Of a stretch of 64,000 nucleotides of DNA, positions 46,462 through 55,546 are shown piece after piece; the stretch's first letter is position 1, and the number at the start of each line of letters is the position of its first letter. The stretch covers positions 1-64,000 of the forward strand of contig NZ_BMWG01000019.1 of the NCBI RefSeq assembly GCF_014651115.1, read 5' to 3'. A model generated the notes under the pieces. That model did not search any database. It saw only the letters and a list, made by a program, of their open reading frames with translations, and had not been told where the DNA came from. Origin of the DNA: Streptomyces inusitatus (lineage in GTDB: Bacteria; Actinomycetota; Actinomycetes; Streptomycetales; Streptomycetaceae). The translations under genes were made by a program, and so were the position numbers.

Positions 46462-46472
46462 ACACCGAAAAT

Positions 46473-46508
46473 GGGCGCCTGGCCAGGGAGTTTCCCTACC
46501 AGGCGCCC
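46473..46508 (+). terminator. Intrinsic terminator after aldehyde dehydrogenase
   Basis: A 10-bp outer stem (GGGCGCCTGG at 46473-46482, complement 46499-46508) encloses an inner GGGA/TCCC stem. It marks the edge of the orderly chromosome. Confidence 0.8.
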
Positions 46509-46626
46509 TTCGTGATGCGTTTCTACGCGGTGAGTCGAAATTTAGTGTTACTCCCGGTTTCTCTCACCCGAATCCCACTTCGCAGTGACAGAAGAGGACC
46601 TGGATCTCTGCCCGGCGCGGCGGAGA

Positions 46627-47016
46627 TCCTAGGGTTGGCGAGTTCGAGGGCGTGTTCGTCCAGAGTGAGGGCGGCTTCGCGGGCCCTGTTCCAGGTGCTG
46701 CCGTAGGCGGAGGCGTCGATGTAGTCGCCTTTGGCGTTGCGGAAGATGCGGACGAGTATGAGTGGGATGGGTACGGGTCGGGTGGCTTTGGCGGCACGTC
46801 GTTTGAGGGAGTGGATTTCGCGGACGGAGCCGTCGTCCGTCCATTCCTTTCCGGCGGTGACGACGCCGCCCTTGAGCCCCATCCTGCGGCCGGGAGGCGG
46901 CACTGGGCTTTGCGGAGATGGATGACTTCGGCGGGGCGCATGGCGGCGTAGTGCATGCAGCCGAAGAAGGCGTACAGATGAGGGCCTCGGCCCGGGAGTT
47001 CCGCAATCTGCATCAC
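46627..47016 (-). pseudogene. Decayed tyrosine-recombinase (phage-type integrase) fragment
   Basis: Two reading frames give consecutive pieces of a Streptomyces phage-type integrase. One reads YAFFGCMHYAAMRPAEVIHLRKAQC with the catalytic arginine box; after a frame change at about 46880 the other reads LKGGVVTAGKEWTDDGSVREIHSLKRRAAKATRPVPIP, then jumps to FRNAKGDYIDASAYGSTWNRAREAALTLDEHAL. The join suggests a deletion between those blocks. The N-terminal domain and the C-terminal tyrosine region are missing. This marks an old integration event at the island's left side. Confidence 0.7.
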
Positions 47017-47192
47017 CGGTACCGGGAGATCCTTCCCGGCGGGCGTTTTGGCGGCTACGACCGCCGGGCCGCCGACCTGCTGGTCGCCTCAGGGCGGCGG
47101 GACGCCCAGGACGACTGCCCCGGACGCGCGCCGCCACCGCGGCCTGACCGGCTGCACCCCCCTGTTCACGAACCACCGAGGAGAACCATGCG

Positions 47193-47363
47193 ATGGACCG
47201 CAGCACCGTCACGATCATGTACATGAACCCGGAGCGCGACGGCGGCCCGGAGCAGGCGCCCGGGGGTACTCCCGGACGCCGGCTGCGCGCCCACCGGGAG
47301 ATCCTCGCCCCGCGTCTGCGCCGGAAGATCAGCCCGCTCGACCGCTGGGAACCGGTGGCATGA
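47193..47363 (+). CDS. Possible short basic protein
   Basis: This 56-codon frame (MDRSTVTIMYMNPERDGG..., ending SPLDRWEPVA) follows GAGGAG by nine bases and overlaps the next start by ATGA, which is gene-like, but the ATG five bases earlier competes for the same ribosome site and reads only 12 codons. No family recognised. It could be a remnant of a helix-turn-helix regulator system. Confidence 0.3.
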   Translation: MDRSTVTIMYMNPERDGGPEQAPGGTPGRRLRAHREILAPRLRRKISPLDRWEPVA

Positions 47364-48106
47364 TCACCCCTGCCACGACCGGCACCGCGCGGGCGATGCG
47401 CTCGCCGCCGCCTACGCGGAGCTGGAACCGCCGCCAGCAGCAGCCCGGTCTGCCGCCGCCCGGCGCGCATCCGGGCGGAGCCGGGCTGGAGTTCCCGTTC
47501 CCTGCCCGCGGAACGCTCGCGGACGCCATCGGCTGGTTCACCGAACTCCACGACGCGGGCACCGCGGACGGCGACATGACCGGCACCGGGCGCGCCGCGT
47601 TCGGAATCGGGCTGTGCCACCGCCATGGCGGACGCCCTCAGCAGGCCACGGCGCATCTCTTCGAAGCCCAGAGGCTGTGGGAGCGGAAGGGAGCGAGTTC
47701 CCGCTCGGCACCGGGCTCGCGGCGCTCGCCGGCGGGGAGACGATAGACGATCCTGGAGACGGGAGGCGCCCCCACCTGGGCCATGGTGCTGTTCGCACGC
47801 GCCGGTGAACTGCTCCCCGGGCAGATGCGGTTCGACACGGCCCGTGCGCTCGCCGGCCACGGCCACGCCCAGGTCCTGTCCAAAGACCACGCCGCAGGCC
47901 GGGTCGAGCTGGCCTCGGCGCTGGGCCGGTTCGAGTCGATGGACTGGGTGGGGTGGCAGCAGCGGGTGCGTGAACTGCTCGTCCACGCCGACGAAGCCGT
48001 CGGCGACGATGCCGGTGCCCGGGCCAACCGGGACGCGGCATCCGCCCTGCCCGGGGCCGAGCCGCAGGACAAGAGCCTCCTTGTCGCGCTCGCCCCGGTC
48101 CTGTGA
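47360..48106 (+). pseudogene. Remnant of a TPR-like regulatory protein
   Basis: Two non-contiguous frames read protein-like sequence. 47360-47746 contains DAIGWFTELHDAGTADG and LCHRHGGRPQQATAHLFEAQRLWERKG, which look like tetratricopeptide helices. 47783-48106 contains RFDTARALAGHGHAQVLSK and GRFESMDWVGWQQRVRELLVHAD. They may be halves of one gene broken by a frameshift near 47700-47760. I cannot name the parent family with certainty. Confidence 0.35.
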
Positions 48107-48442
48107 CACACCCGCCCGCGACGACCGGAGCCGTCTCGACGGCGCTGCTTGCATCCCTTCCGCCACAGGGCTATCGGCCCCGGCGATTCGGCCACCGCGG
48201 CCCCGGCACAGCCCCGGGTCCAGTCCGGGTCGGTGGCCGCTACAGCCTCGGGAATTCGCTTGTTCATGCGGTTCCCGCCCCGGCTGAAAGACCTGTTTTC
48301 GAGACGGCAGTTCGGATCGTTGTCCCGGATACCGCAGCACCAACCACGCGAGTTCCGCTGTTCCGTCTGCCGCCCGGACCCGTACCCTCCGGGCGGCCGG
48401 TCGTCCCGCGCGTCCGCGCGGCGACAGAGAAGGAGAACACCG

Positions 48443-48535
48443 ATGGTGTCCATGACCTGTACGAGAGCTCCCCGGACAGTGGGGTGCCGGTGCGCGGGAC
48501 GAGTCCGCCTCCCGTTGACGGGGAGGCGCGGATGA
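48443..48535 (+). CDS. Possible 30-residue peptide coupled to the ABC exporter
   Basis: The ATG at 48443 follows AAGGAG by seven bases, and the stop overlaps the ATG of the ABC transporter (ATGA). The peptide MVSMTCTRAPRTVGCRCAGR... is basic, with three cysteines and several threonines. It could be a leader peptide for translational coupling or a tiny export substrate; it may also be chance. Confidence 0.3.
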   Translation: MVSMTCTRAPRTVGCRCAGRVRLPLTGRRG

Positions 48536-50547
48536 CCGGGGCGCGGAGCGGCAGCGGACAGGCCGGCGGGGGGCGTGTCCCGCCGCCGCGGACGGTGCCC
48601 GGCGGGCTGGAGCTCCCCCCGGCGCGGGTGCCGGCCGGGCCCGCCGACGGCGAGGACATCACCGATGGTCTGGAGACGGCCTATTGGGCGGTTCACGACG
48701 GGGCGTCGGCGAAGGCGAGTGTGCGGGAGATCCTCGGCCGGCTGCCGCAGATCGTCCGGCAGGTCGGGGCGCTGGCCTGGCGGGCCGACCGCCGCAGCAC
48801 CGTGCTGGTGGTCGTCCTGCAGCTCGCGTCGGCGGCCATGGCCGCCTTCGGGCTGGTCGCCTCGGTCGGTGTTCTGCGCGAGCTGTTCGGGTCCGGACCG
48901 ACCCCCGACCGGATCCGCGCGGCCCTCCCCCAGCTGCTCCTCGTCGCCGGTCTGCTGTCGCTTCGGGCCTTACTGGAGGCCGGGGTCGCCACTGCGGAGG
49001 CGAAGCTGACGCCGTCGATCCGGGTCGCTCTGGAGTCGGAGTTCTACACCCTGGCCGCGCAGGTGCGGCTGGAGGCCGTCGAGGACCCCGACTGGCACGA
49101 CACCGTCCACCGCGCCTCCGACCGGGGTCTCTTCTACGCGCGGCAGATCGTCGGCAACGTCGTCGCGCTCGCCGCCGCGGCCCTGGACATTCTCGGCACC
49201 GCGAGTGTCCTCGCCGTGCTCCACCCGGTGCTGATCCTCATGCTGCCGCTGTCCGTCCTCCCGGTCGGTGCGGCCGCCGTACGGTCCGCGCGGGACCGCT
49301 TCCACTCCTACATGCGGTGGAATGCGATGCAGCGACGGCTGAGGGTTTTCACGTGGCTGCTGCTCGATCAGGACTCCGCGGCCGAACTGCGGTCGACCAC
49401 CGCGCAGCCGGCTCTGCTGGCCGAGCACCGCCGCGTCGCGGGACGGGTCGCGGCCGAGGACACGCGGCTCGGGCTGAGCGCGGCGAGGATCGGTCTCGCC
49501 GGACGGGCCGCCGGCGGTCTGGGTGCCGGACTCACGTACGCGGCACTGTGCCTGATGCTGCTGGACGGCTGGATTCCGCTCGCTGTGGGAGCCGGGGCCG
49601 TGCTGGCCATCCAGACCGGCCGCGCGTCCTTGACGACGTTCGTCAATCTCGCTCATCTCGTGTTCGAGAACGCCCTGTGGGTGTCGGACCTTCTGGCGGT
49701 GCAGGCGCACTGCCGCACCCTCCTGCCCCGCGCGGGGGGCCGTCCGGCCCCGCGGGTGGTGGAGGAGATCCGGCTCGACGAGGTCACCTTCACCTATCCC
49801 GGTAAGGACGCCCCGGCGCTCGACGGCGTGACCCTGACCCTGAAGGCCGGCGAGACGGTGGCGTTCGTCGGGGTCAACGGCTCCGGCAAGTCGACCTGCG
49901 CGAAACTCCTCGCTGGCCTCTATGATCCCGCTGCGGGCACGGTCCGGTGGAACGGCGCCGACGCGCAGGAATTCGACGGCGTCTCGCTCCAGCAGCGGGT
50001 CGCCATGGTCCTCCAGCAACCCGCCCACTTCCCCTTCACCGCGCTCGCGAACATCACCGTCTCGCGCGGCACCATCACCGACGCCGACCCCGAGGCCGCC
50101 CACCGCGCGGCCACCGCCTCCGGTGCGGACCAGGTCATCGCCACCCTCCCCGACACCTGGACCACGCTGCTGTCCAAACGCTTCCGCGGCGGACAGCAAC
50201 TGTCCGCCGGGCAGTGGGCGAAGATCGCCGTGGCCCGGGGAATCTACAAGGACGCGCCCGTCCTCCTCCTCGACGAGCCGACCGCCAGCATGGACCCCAA
50301 GGCGGAGCACGCCGTCTACCAGTCCGTCCTCCAAGGACCCCGGCGGCCCGGGCAGATCACCGTCCTCATCTCCCACCGCCTCGCCTCCGTCACCGACTGC
50401 GACCGCATCTACGTCTTCGACAGCGGAAAGATCACCGAATCCGGCACCCACCAGGAACTCATGGAGAAGCGAGGCGAGTACGCCGAAATGTTCACTCTCC
50501 AGGCCTCCGGATACCACGAAGCGCCGACCGGGACGGAGGGGTCGTGA
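48532..50547 (+). CDS. ABC exporter with fused membrane and ATPase domains
   Basis: The 671-residue half-transporter has a cytoplasmic N-terminus (about 1-100), five or six membrane helices (about 105-400, for example VLVVVLQLASAAMAAFGLVASVGVL) and an ATPase domain with Walker A GVNGSGKSTC, Q-loop VLQQPAHFPF, signature QLSAGQ (in place of the usual LSGGQ), Walker B VLLLDEPTASMDP and the H-loop LISHRLASV. It would act as a homodimer exporting a peptide or drug. The ATG at 48532 follows GGGGAGG by a short spacer. Its substrate is not evident. Confidence 0.88.
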   Translation: MTGARSGSGQAGGGRVPPPRTVPGGLELPPARVPAGPADGEDITDGLETAYWAVHDGASAKASVREILGRLPQIVRQVGALAWRADRRSTVLVVVLQLASAAMAAFGLVASVGVLRELFGSGPTPDRIRAALPQLLLVAGLLSLRALLEAGVATAEAKLTPSIRVALESEFYTLAAQVRLEAVEDPDWHDTVHRASDRGLFYARQIVGNVVALAAAALDILGTASVLAVLHPVLILMLPLSVLPVGAAAVRSARDRFHSYMRWNAMQRRLRVFTWLLLDQDSAAELRSTTAQPALLAEHRRVAGRVAAEDTRLGLSAARIGLAGRAAGGLGAGLTYAALCLMLLDGWIPLAVGAGAVLAIQTGRASLTTFVNLAHLVFENALWVSDLLAVQAHCRTLLPRAGGRPAPRVVEEIRLDEVTFTYPGKDAPALDGVTLTLKAGETVAFVGVNGSGKSTCAKLLAGLYDPAAGTVRWNGADAQEFDGVSLQQRVAMVLQQPAHFPFTALANITVSRGTITDADPEAAHRAATASGADQVIATLPDTWTTLLSKRFRGGQQLSAGQWAKIAVARGIYKDAPVLLLDEPTASMDPKAEHAVYQSVLQGPRRPGQITVLISHRLASVTDCDRIYVFDSGKITESGTHQELMEKRGEYAEMFTLQASGYHEAPTGTEGS

Positions 50548-50670
50548 CCCCACCCCGGGCCACCGGTGCCCGCCGAGGCCGGGCGCCCTCCGGGAAGAAA
50601 GCCGGCCAGTGATGCGACAGACCGCATACGCCGGAGATCGCAGCAGGATCACAGTGAAGGAGTTTTGAGT

Positions 50671-51135
50671 ATGCAGATCGACCCAGCGGTGGACCGGGCA
50701 ATCCTCCGGGCCGTCGGCCACAGCCTCCCGGCGACCCCGCAAGAGCGCGCATCCGTCGCCAGCCTGAATATCAGAAACACCGAAACAGTTTCCCGCCTAG
50801 AGCTTTTCCCCTCCCTCCAACGGCTCATCATAACCGGCTGGGATCCGGTCTCGATGCAGCATTTCCGGCTTTGAGGAAAATCAGCGTGCCGCCTGACGGC
50901 ATCGCAAGAGCTGGAATGGAAGCTCACCGTCCGGCTCCATTCAGCGGGAACGCGGATCTCCTGCTACAGGGATTCACAGGGGCAGGGGTACAGGCTCTGC
51001 CGACCTGGCCTCGGTCTGACGGACTCTCCCCAATACGTACACCCGCTCGTCTTCGCCGAAGAAATCCACGCCCTCTTGGCTGGGGATCCTTCAGCAGCAC
51101 ACCACTACTTCGAGAGTCCGCCACGGTTCATCTGA
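50671..51135 (+). pseudogene. Hypothetical gene interrupted by an in-frame UGA
   Basis: A good start (AAGGAG eight bases before ATG 50671) opens a 67-codon frame with a leucine-rich-repeat-like end (VSRLELFPSLQRLIITGWDP). After a UGA at 50872-50874 the same frame stays open for 86 more codons and reads protein-like sequence: ELEWKLTVRLHSAGTRISCYRD, then QYVHPLVFAEEIHALLAGDP. No start codon serves the second part. The likely explanation is a nonsense mutation in a roughly 154-residue gene. Local GC is lower than in the neighbours, suggesting acquisition. Confidence 0.55.
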
Positions 51136-51231
51136 TCTGAGACCGTGTCCGAGAGGTACCAGGTCGCGTCGGAAAAGGCCGATCCGTGACCACACCCCGT
51201 CCGCACTCCCACGATCTGAAAGCGGTATTCC

Positions 51232-52143
51232 GTGTCCGATGAGTCCCTTGAACCTCTTGGCACCGCAGTGCTGCTGGTCAATCCGGCCGGTCAGTATCTG
51301 CTGCACCTGCGCGACGCCAACAAGCCGTGGATCTGCGACCCTGGGACCTGGAGTGTTCCAGGGGGCAATCGCGAGCCCGGGGAATCGTCGCGGCAGGCCG
51401 CCGAGCGCGAACTGCTCGAAGAGACCGGCCTGACCGTCCCGGACCTGGCGCCGTTCACCGTCGTCGACTCCCTCGCGCCCAACGGCCGGACCAAGGGCCG
51501 CATCCAGGTCTATCTCGGAGCCTGGGACGGCGACGCCGACGCGCTGCCCGTGACCGAGGGGATCATGTATCGCTGGTTCGACACGGCGACGATGAGGTAT
51601 CTGACGATGTGTCCGTGGACCAAGTGGGCCATCGATCTTCACCGGGCCCAGCAGCCTGAACCGGTCCCGCAGAGCGTCGCCACTGCGGCGCCCGCCCCGG
51701 TGAACCTGACCCGCCCGCACATTGTCGGCGTCCACCTCTATCTGGAGCGGGACGGGCGCGTGCTGCTGGGGCTGCGTCACCCGGACTCGCCGTTCGCCGG
51801 GTCGGTCCATCATTTTCTGGCCGGGCATTGCGAGCAGGAGCCGGCGACCGGCGCGATGGTGCGCGAGGCGTGGGAGGAGGCGGGCCTGCGGATCCGGCCC
51901 GGGGACCTCGACCTCGTCCACGTCGTGCACTGCCCCGACCAGTTGGGCGGCCTGCCGCGTGTGCAGCTCGTCTACCAGGCCCGTGTCTGGGAGGGAGAGG
52001 CGGTGGTCCGTGAACCGGACCGGTGTGTCAGCTGGGACTGGTGGCCCCTGGACGCACTGCCCGAACCGATCGTGCCCTACACCCACGCCGCGATCGAGGG
52101 AATCCGAGCCGGCCGCCTCTCGACCGAACTCGGCTGGCCCTGA
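51232..52143 (+). CDS. Tandem double-Nudix hydrolase
   Basis: This 303-residue protein has two Nudix domains. The first (about 8-140) has a full Nudix box from GGNREPGE to RELLEETGL (about 44-66). The second (about 160-300) has GHCEQEPATGAMVREAWEEAGL, one residue short between the glycine and first glutamate. Nudix enzymes cleave nucleoside diphosphates linked to another group. It starts at GTG 51232 without a strong ribosome site. It precedes the Nudix-methyltransferase fusion by 57 bases and is probably co-transcribed. Confidence 0.85.
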   Translation: MSDESLEPLGTAVLLVNPAGQYLLHLRDANKPWICDPGTWSVPGGNREPGESSRQAAERELLEETGLTVPDLAPFTVVDSLAPNGRTKGRIQVYLGAWDGDADALPVTEGIMYRWFDTATMRYLTMCPWTKWAIDLHRAQQPEPVPQSVATAAPAPVNLTRPHIVGVHLYLERDGRVLLGLRHPDSPFAGSVHHFLAGHCEQEPATGAMVREAWEEAGLRIRPGDLDLVHVVHCPDQLGGLPRVQLVYQARVWEGEAVVREPDRCVSWDWWPLDALPEPIVPYTHAAIEGIRAGRLSTELGWP

Positions 52144-52200
52144 CCACCATCCGACCCCGGCCATCCCTCACTCCCCATTTTCTCCCCAGGCGGTGCATCC

Positions 52201-53874
52201 ATGACTCAGGCCCCTTCACCGGCGAACGCCTCCACTTTGATCCACAACCGTCGAGGGGAGTATCTGCTGCATCTTCGCGACCAGCGGCCCGGCATCTGGG
52301 AGCCGGGAGCGTGGTCCCTCCTGGGGGGCGGCCGTGAACCCGGTGACCGGGACCTGGAGGACACTGCCCGCAGGGAACTGCGGGAGGAAGCCGGTCTCGT
52401 ACTCGGCCGCCTCACACCATTCGCCGTCGAGTACGCCACCGGGACCGACGGCGGCACTGTGCCCATTCAGATCTTCACCGCAGAGTGGGAGGGCGATCCT
52501 GACACACTGCCGCTGACCGAGGGGGTGATGCTGAGATGGTTCACCCCGGACGTCATGGACCGGCTGCGTATGAGCGCCACGACGCTCGACCTGGTCCGCC
52601 GCCACGCCGCCCGCCCCGGCACACCAGCACCGGGGGCGGTGTCCGGTACTGGCCGGCCCGACGGACGGGAGCCGGAGTCCGCCGTCCGCGAAGTCTGGAC
52701 CGCCTACGGGGCACATCACCTCCGGCGCGGCACACCGGTCGAGGACGTGGCCCGACTGCGCTGGGGCTACGCGGAGAACGGTCCCGGCGCGGAGGTGCTG
52801 GGGGATCTGTCCGGACTGAGGGTGCTCGACCTCGGCTCCGGGACCGGCCGGCACGCGGCCCATCTCGCGCGCCTCGGCGCCCGGGTCGACGCCGTCGAAG
52901 CCTCCCCGACCCAGCACGAACGCTCCGCCGCCCACTACGGCGCACTCCCGGGTCTGCGGCTGATCCACGCCGACGCCGTCACCCACCTGAGCGGCGAGAG
53001 CGAGCCGTACGACCTCGTCTGCGCCGTCCACGCCCTGTCCTACATCGACCCGCACCGTCTGTTGCCCGCCCTCGCCACGGCGCTCCGCCCGGGCGGGCGG
53101 CTGGTGTTCTCCGTCCTCCACACGAACTCCGCCGGGAACCCACCGTCCGAGGAGGTCCGGGCCCGGCCTCAGATCCTCCCGCTGGCCGGCGGCGGCGAAC
53201 TCACGACGCCCATGTGGGCCCTGACCCCAGCCCGGTGGCAAGCCCTGCTCGCCGAACACGGCCTCGTCACCGACGCCGCCGACGTCCTCACCGCACCGGA
53301 AGAGGACGACCCCCTCTCCTGCACCCTCATTCAGGCCCGCCGCCCGGCCCCGGTCACCTCCCGCCCCCGCACCGACCGCCCGCCTGTGGCGCACGCGCCC
53401 CTCAGCGTCGGCATCATCCTCAACAGCCCCGAGGGCGTCCTCCTCGGCCGCCACCGAAACGGCACGTACGAACTGCCCGGAGGATCGGTCGAACCAGGCG
53501 AATCCCTGACCCGGACGGTGGTCCGCGAGCTCGCTGAGGAAACCGGCATCACCGCCCGCCAGGACGACGTCGTCCTGCTCGGAATGCTCATGGACACCGT
53601 CCAGGGCGTTGTACGGATGACGGTCGCCGCCGTGGTGACAGCCTGGGAAGGCCAACCCGCAGACCAGCCCGGCGAACCGGTCGGCGACTGGCGCCGGCAC
53701 CCTCTCAACGCCCTGCCCGACGGAATCTTCGTCCCCAGCGCCCAGTGCCTCACCCTCTGGAACCCAGGCCTCCCCATCGACCACCCACCGGCCCACCCCT
53801 ACCCGATGCACAGCCCGCCCGCCCCGCCGAGGGAAGCAGCCAGCCCCACGGCCGTCACCGGGGAGGGCCCGTGA
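52201..53874 (+). CDS. Nudix - SAM methyltransferase - Nudix fusion protein
   Basis: This 557-residue protein has three catalytic modules. An N-terminal Nudix domain (1-140) has a box from GGGREPGD to RELREEAGL (about 42-66), with aspartate in place of the first glutamate. A class I methyltransferase (about 160-385) has motif I VLDLGSGTGRHAAHLA (208-223) and the LRPGGRLVFSVLH strand. A C-terminal Nudix domain (about 400-530) has a canonical box GGSVEPGES to RELAEETGI (427-449). The combination suggests linked methylation and pyrophosphate hydrolysis on a nucleotide-type molecule. Its stop overlaps the next GTG. Confidence 0.88.
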   Translation: MTQAPSPANASTLIHNRRGEYLLHLRDQRPGIWEPGAWSLLGGGREPGDRDLEDTARRELREEAGLVLGRLTPFAVEYATGTDGGTVPIQIFTAEWEGDPDTLPLTEGVMLRWFTPDVMDRLRMSATTLDLVRRHAARPGTPAPGAVSGTGRPDGREPESAVREVWTAYGAHHLRRGTPVEDVARLRWGYAENGPGAEVLGDLSGLRVLDLGSGTGRHAAHLARLGARVDAVEASPTQHERSAAHYGALPGLRLIHADAVTHLSGESEPYDLVCAVHALSYIDPHRLLPALATALRPGGRLVFSVLHTNSAGNPPSEEVRARPQILPLAGGGELTTPMWALTPARWQALLAEHGLVTDAADVLTAPEEDDPLSCTLIQARRPAPVTSRPRTDRPPVAHAPLSVGIILNSPEGVLLGRHRNGTYELPGGSVEPGESLTRTVVRELAEETGITARQDDVVLLGMLMDTVQGVVRMTVAAVVTAWEGQPADQPGEPVGDWRRHPLNALPDGIFVPSAQCLTLWNPGLPIDHPPAHPYPMHSPPAPPREAASPTAVTGEGP

Positions 53875-54428
53875 TCATCTGGATCAACGGCACCTTCGGC
53901 AGCGGCAAAACCACGCTCGCCACCGAGCTGCACCGCGCCCTGCCCGGGTCGGCGATCGCCGACCCGGAAAGCCATCGGCGACCTCCTGCGCACCACCCTC
54001 CACGGCCACGCCCACAGCGCCAGGGACTACCAGGACCTACCATCCTGGCGACACCTCACCAGCGTCTTCGTCACCGACCTCGCCCGCCACACCGGCGGCC
54101 CGGTCATCGTGCCCATGACCGTCCTCAACCCCGCCTACGCCGCCGAGCTCTTCACACCGCTGCGCCGCACCGGTGCCGGTTTCCGGCATCTTGTCCTCCA
54201 CGCCGCGCCGGCGGCCCTCATGCAGCGGATCGAGGCGAGCTGGGAGTTTCCCGGTGACCCGGTGCGCAGTGAGGCCGTCCGCGCTCACCACCGCCGGCGT
54301 GTGGCCGACTACACCGGGCCGCCGCCGACTGGCTGCACGCGGACGGCCATGTGATCGACACCAGCACTCTCACGCCCGGGCAGACCCTCCAGGACGCCCT
54401 TCAAGACCTTCACACCACGACCGGCTGA
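53871..54428 (+). pseudogene. P-loop AAA/kinase-like gene with two compensating frameshifts
   Basis: The frame starts at GTG 53871 (GTGA overlap with the fusion gene) and reads IIWINGTFGSGKTTLATEL with a clear Walker A. At about 53970-53973 one extra base shifts the frame; the protein continues in the +1 frame as IGDLLRTTLHGHA and later VPMTVLNPAYAAELFTPLRR and IEASWEFPGDPVRSEAVRAH. Near 54310-54326 a second indel returns to the first frame, which runs DWLHADGHVIDTSTLTPGQTLQDAL to the stop at 54428. The complete protein would be about 185 residues, a predicted P-loop kinase. Sequencing error or true decay are both possible. Confidence 0.7.
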
Positions 54429-54455
54429 CCCCGGACCCGAACACAGAGCAGACTC

Positions 54456-55351
54456 ATGACCACCACCACGGCACCCGCCACCCGGCCGGATGCCCGGCCC
54501 CGCCAACAGGCCGGAACAAGGCCCCCGCCCGAGGCCGCGACAGTCTGTCCGGAGCACGGCCTTGAAGACACCCCCGGGTCGGGGAACGAACCGGCCGGAG
54601 CAGCGGTGGTGTTCACCCCGCCGCACCAGCACGACGATCAGATGCGTATGCGGCACGCCCACACGGTCGCGGCGCGAAACCTCAGCGTGAGGCCGGCGGG
54701 CCGTGAGTTGTGGGCTGGCAGGGCCGCACGCTCAGTCGCCGGGCCGACTCCTCCTGACTCCGCCTGGTCTGCGCCCCGAAGGAGAAGAGCGGCGGCCGGT
54801 TGTGGGAGGGGACCGTCCTGGCCGGCACGCAGGTGCCCCGGCCGGTTTCCCCGGCCCCGACTCCACGACGTGCTGGACTGGACTGCGGACGGCCACGCCT
54901 ACCGGGCCGAGCCGACCGAATTCATCCCGGTCTCCACCGTGACCACCAGCACTCCGGCGCTCGCCCACGATGTGGAGCTGCCCGGATCCTGGTGGGCGGG
55001 TCTGAAGTCTGCGCTCCACGTCCTCGCCCGGGTGCCGACCGATCGCGAGTCCGTATGCCAGGGGTGGATCGACTGCGACTCCCGCCACTTCCTCGACATC
55101 GACCCCATCCGGATCACCGCCTGGACCACAGGGTCACACCGACTTGCACTGGGCGAACGTCACCGCCGCGCCTCTTCGTGTCCATGACTGGGAAAACTGG
55201 GGCCGTTTGCCGGTCGGGTACGACATCGGTCTCCTCCATGCGTACTCCTTGGCCGTGCCCAGCGTCGCCGCCCGGATCCGCGAGGAGTTCGCCGACGTCC
55301 TCGACACCCCGACAGGGCGTGCCGGGGAACTCATCGCACTCGCCCAGCGGA
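54456..55351 (+). pseudogene. Multiply frameshifted phosphotransferase (APH-like), truncated at a CRISPR-like repeat
   Basis: Pieces in different frames reconstruct an aminoglycoside-phosphotransferase-like protein: PPHQHDDQMRMRHAHTVAARNLSVRP at the N-terminus, LWEGTVLAGTQVPRP, then LDWTADGHAYRAEPTEFIP and LPGSWWAGLKSALHVLARVPTDRES, and finally TDLHWANVTAAPLRVHDWENWG with the catalytic region (HTD instead of HGD) and VGYDIGLLHAYSLAVPSVAARIREEFADVLDTP. At least two frame changes (near 54710-54830 and near 55130) and one in-frame stop intervene. Similarity ends exactly where the repeat at 55348 begins. Confidence 0.65.
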
Positions 55352-55376
55352 CGACCCCCGCGCGGGCGGGGACGAC
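55348..55376 (-). repeat. CRISPR-like repeat R1 (with leader on its right)
   Basis: 29-bp copy of the type I-E-like repeat; core CCCCCGCGCGGGCGGGG. On the minus strand it is directly preceded by the conserved leader at 55377-55546. The phosphotransferase remnant ends at its left edge. Confidence 0.75.
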
Positions 55377-55546
55377 ACTTCCTGACCTGGGGTGTTGTCG
55401 CGTGATCATGCTGTTTTCGTTTACATGTTTCACGACCGTTCCCGGATTCTGCTGGTGGGTCAGCGTCAAGTGCTGCTGGGCTCTGGTAGCACCGTATTCG
55501 TCGGTATGGAGGTTGCGTCGGCGGATGTCTGTACTGACCGCGCGGT
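55377..55546 (-). promoter_or_regulatory. CRISPR-leader-like conserved segment, copy 1
   Basis: This 170-base segment is shared with 57489-57535, 58678-58835 and 61351-61511, always immediately right of a repeat. The repeat-proximal part (GACCTGGGGTGTTGTC, then an AT-richer stretch with GATCATGCTGTTTTC) is nearly identical in all four, as expected of a CRISPR leader read on the minus strand. Confidence 0.65.

Noticed and set aside
48103..48531. Longer N-terminus for the ABC exporter
   Set aside because: The upstream frame is proline/arginine-rich without family likeness, and a GGGGAGG site lies just before the ATG at 48532.
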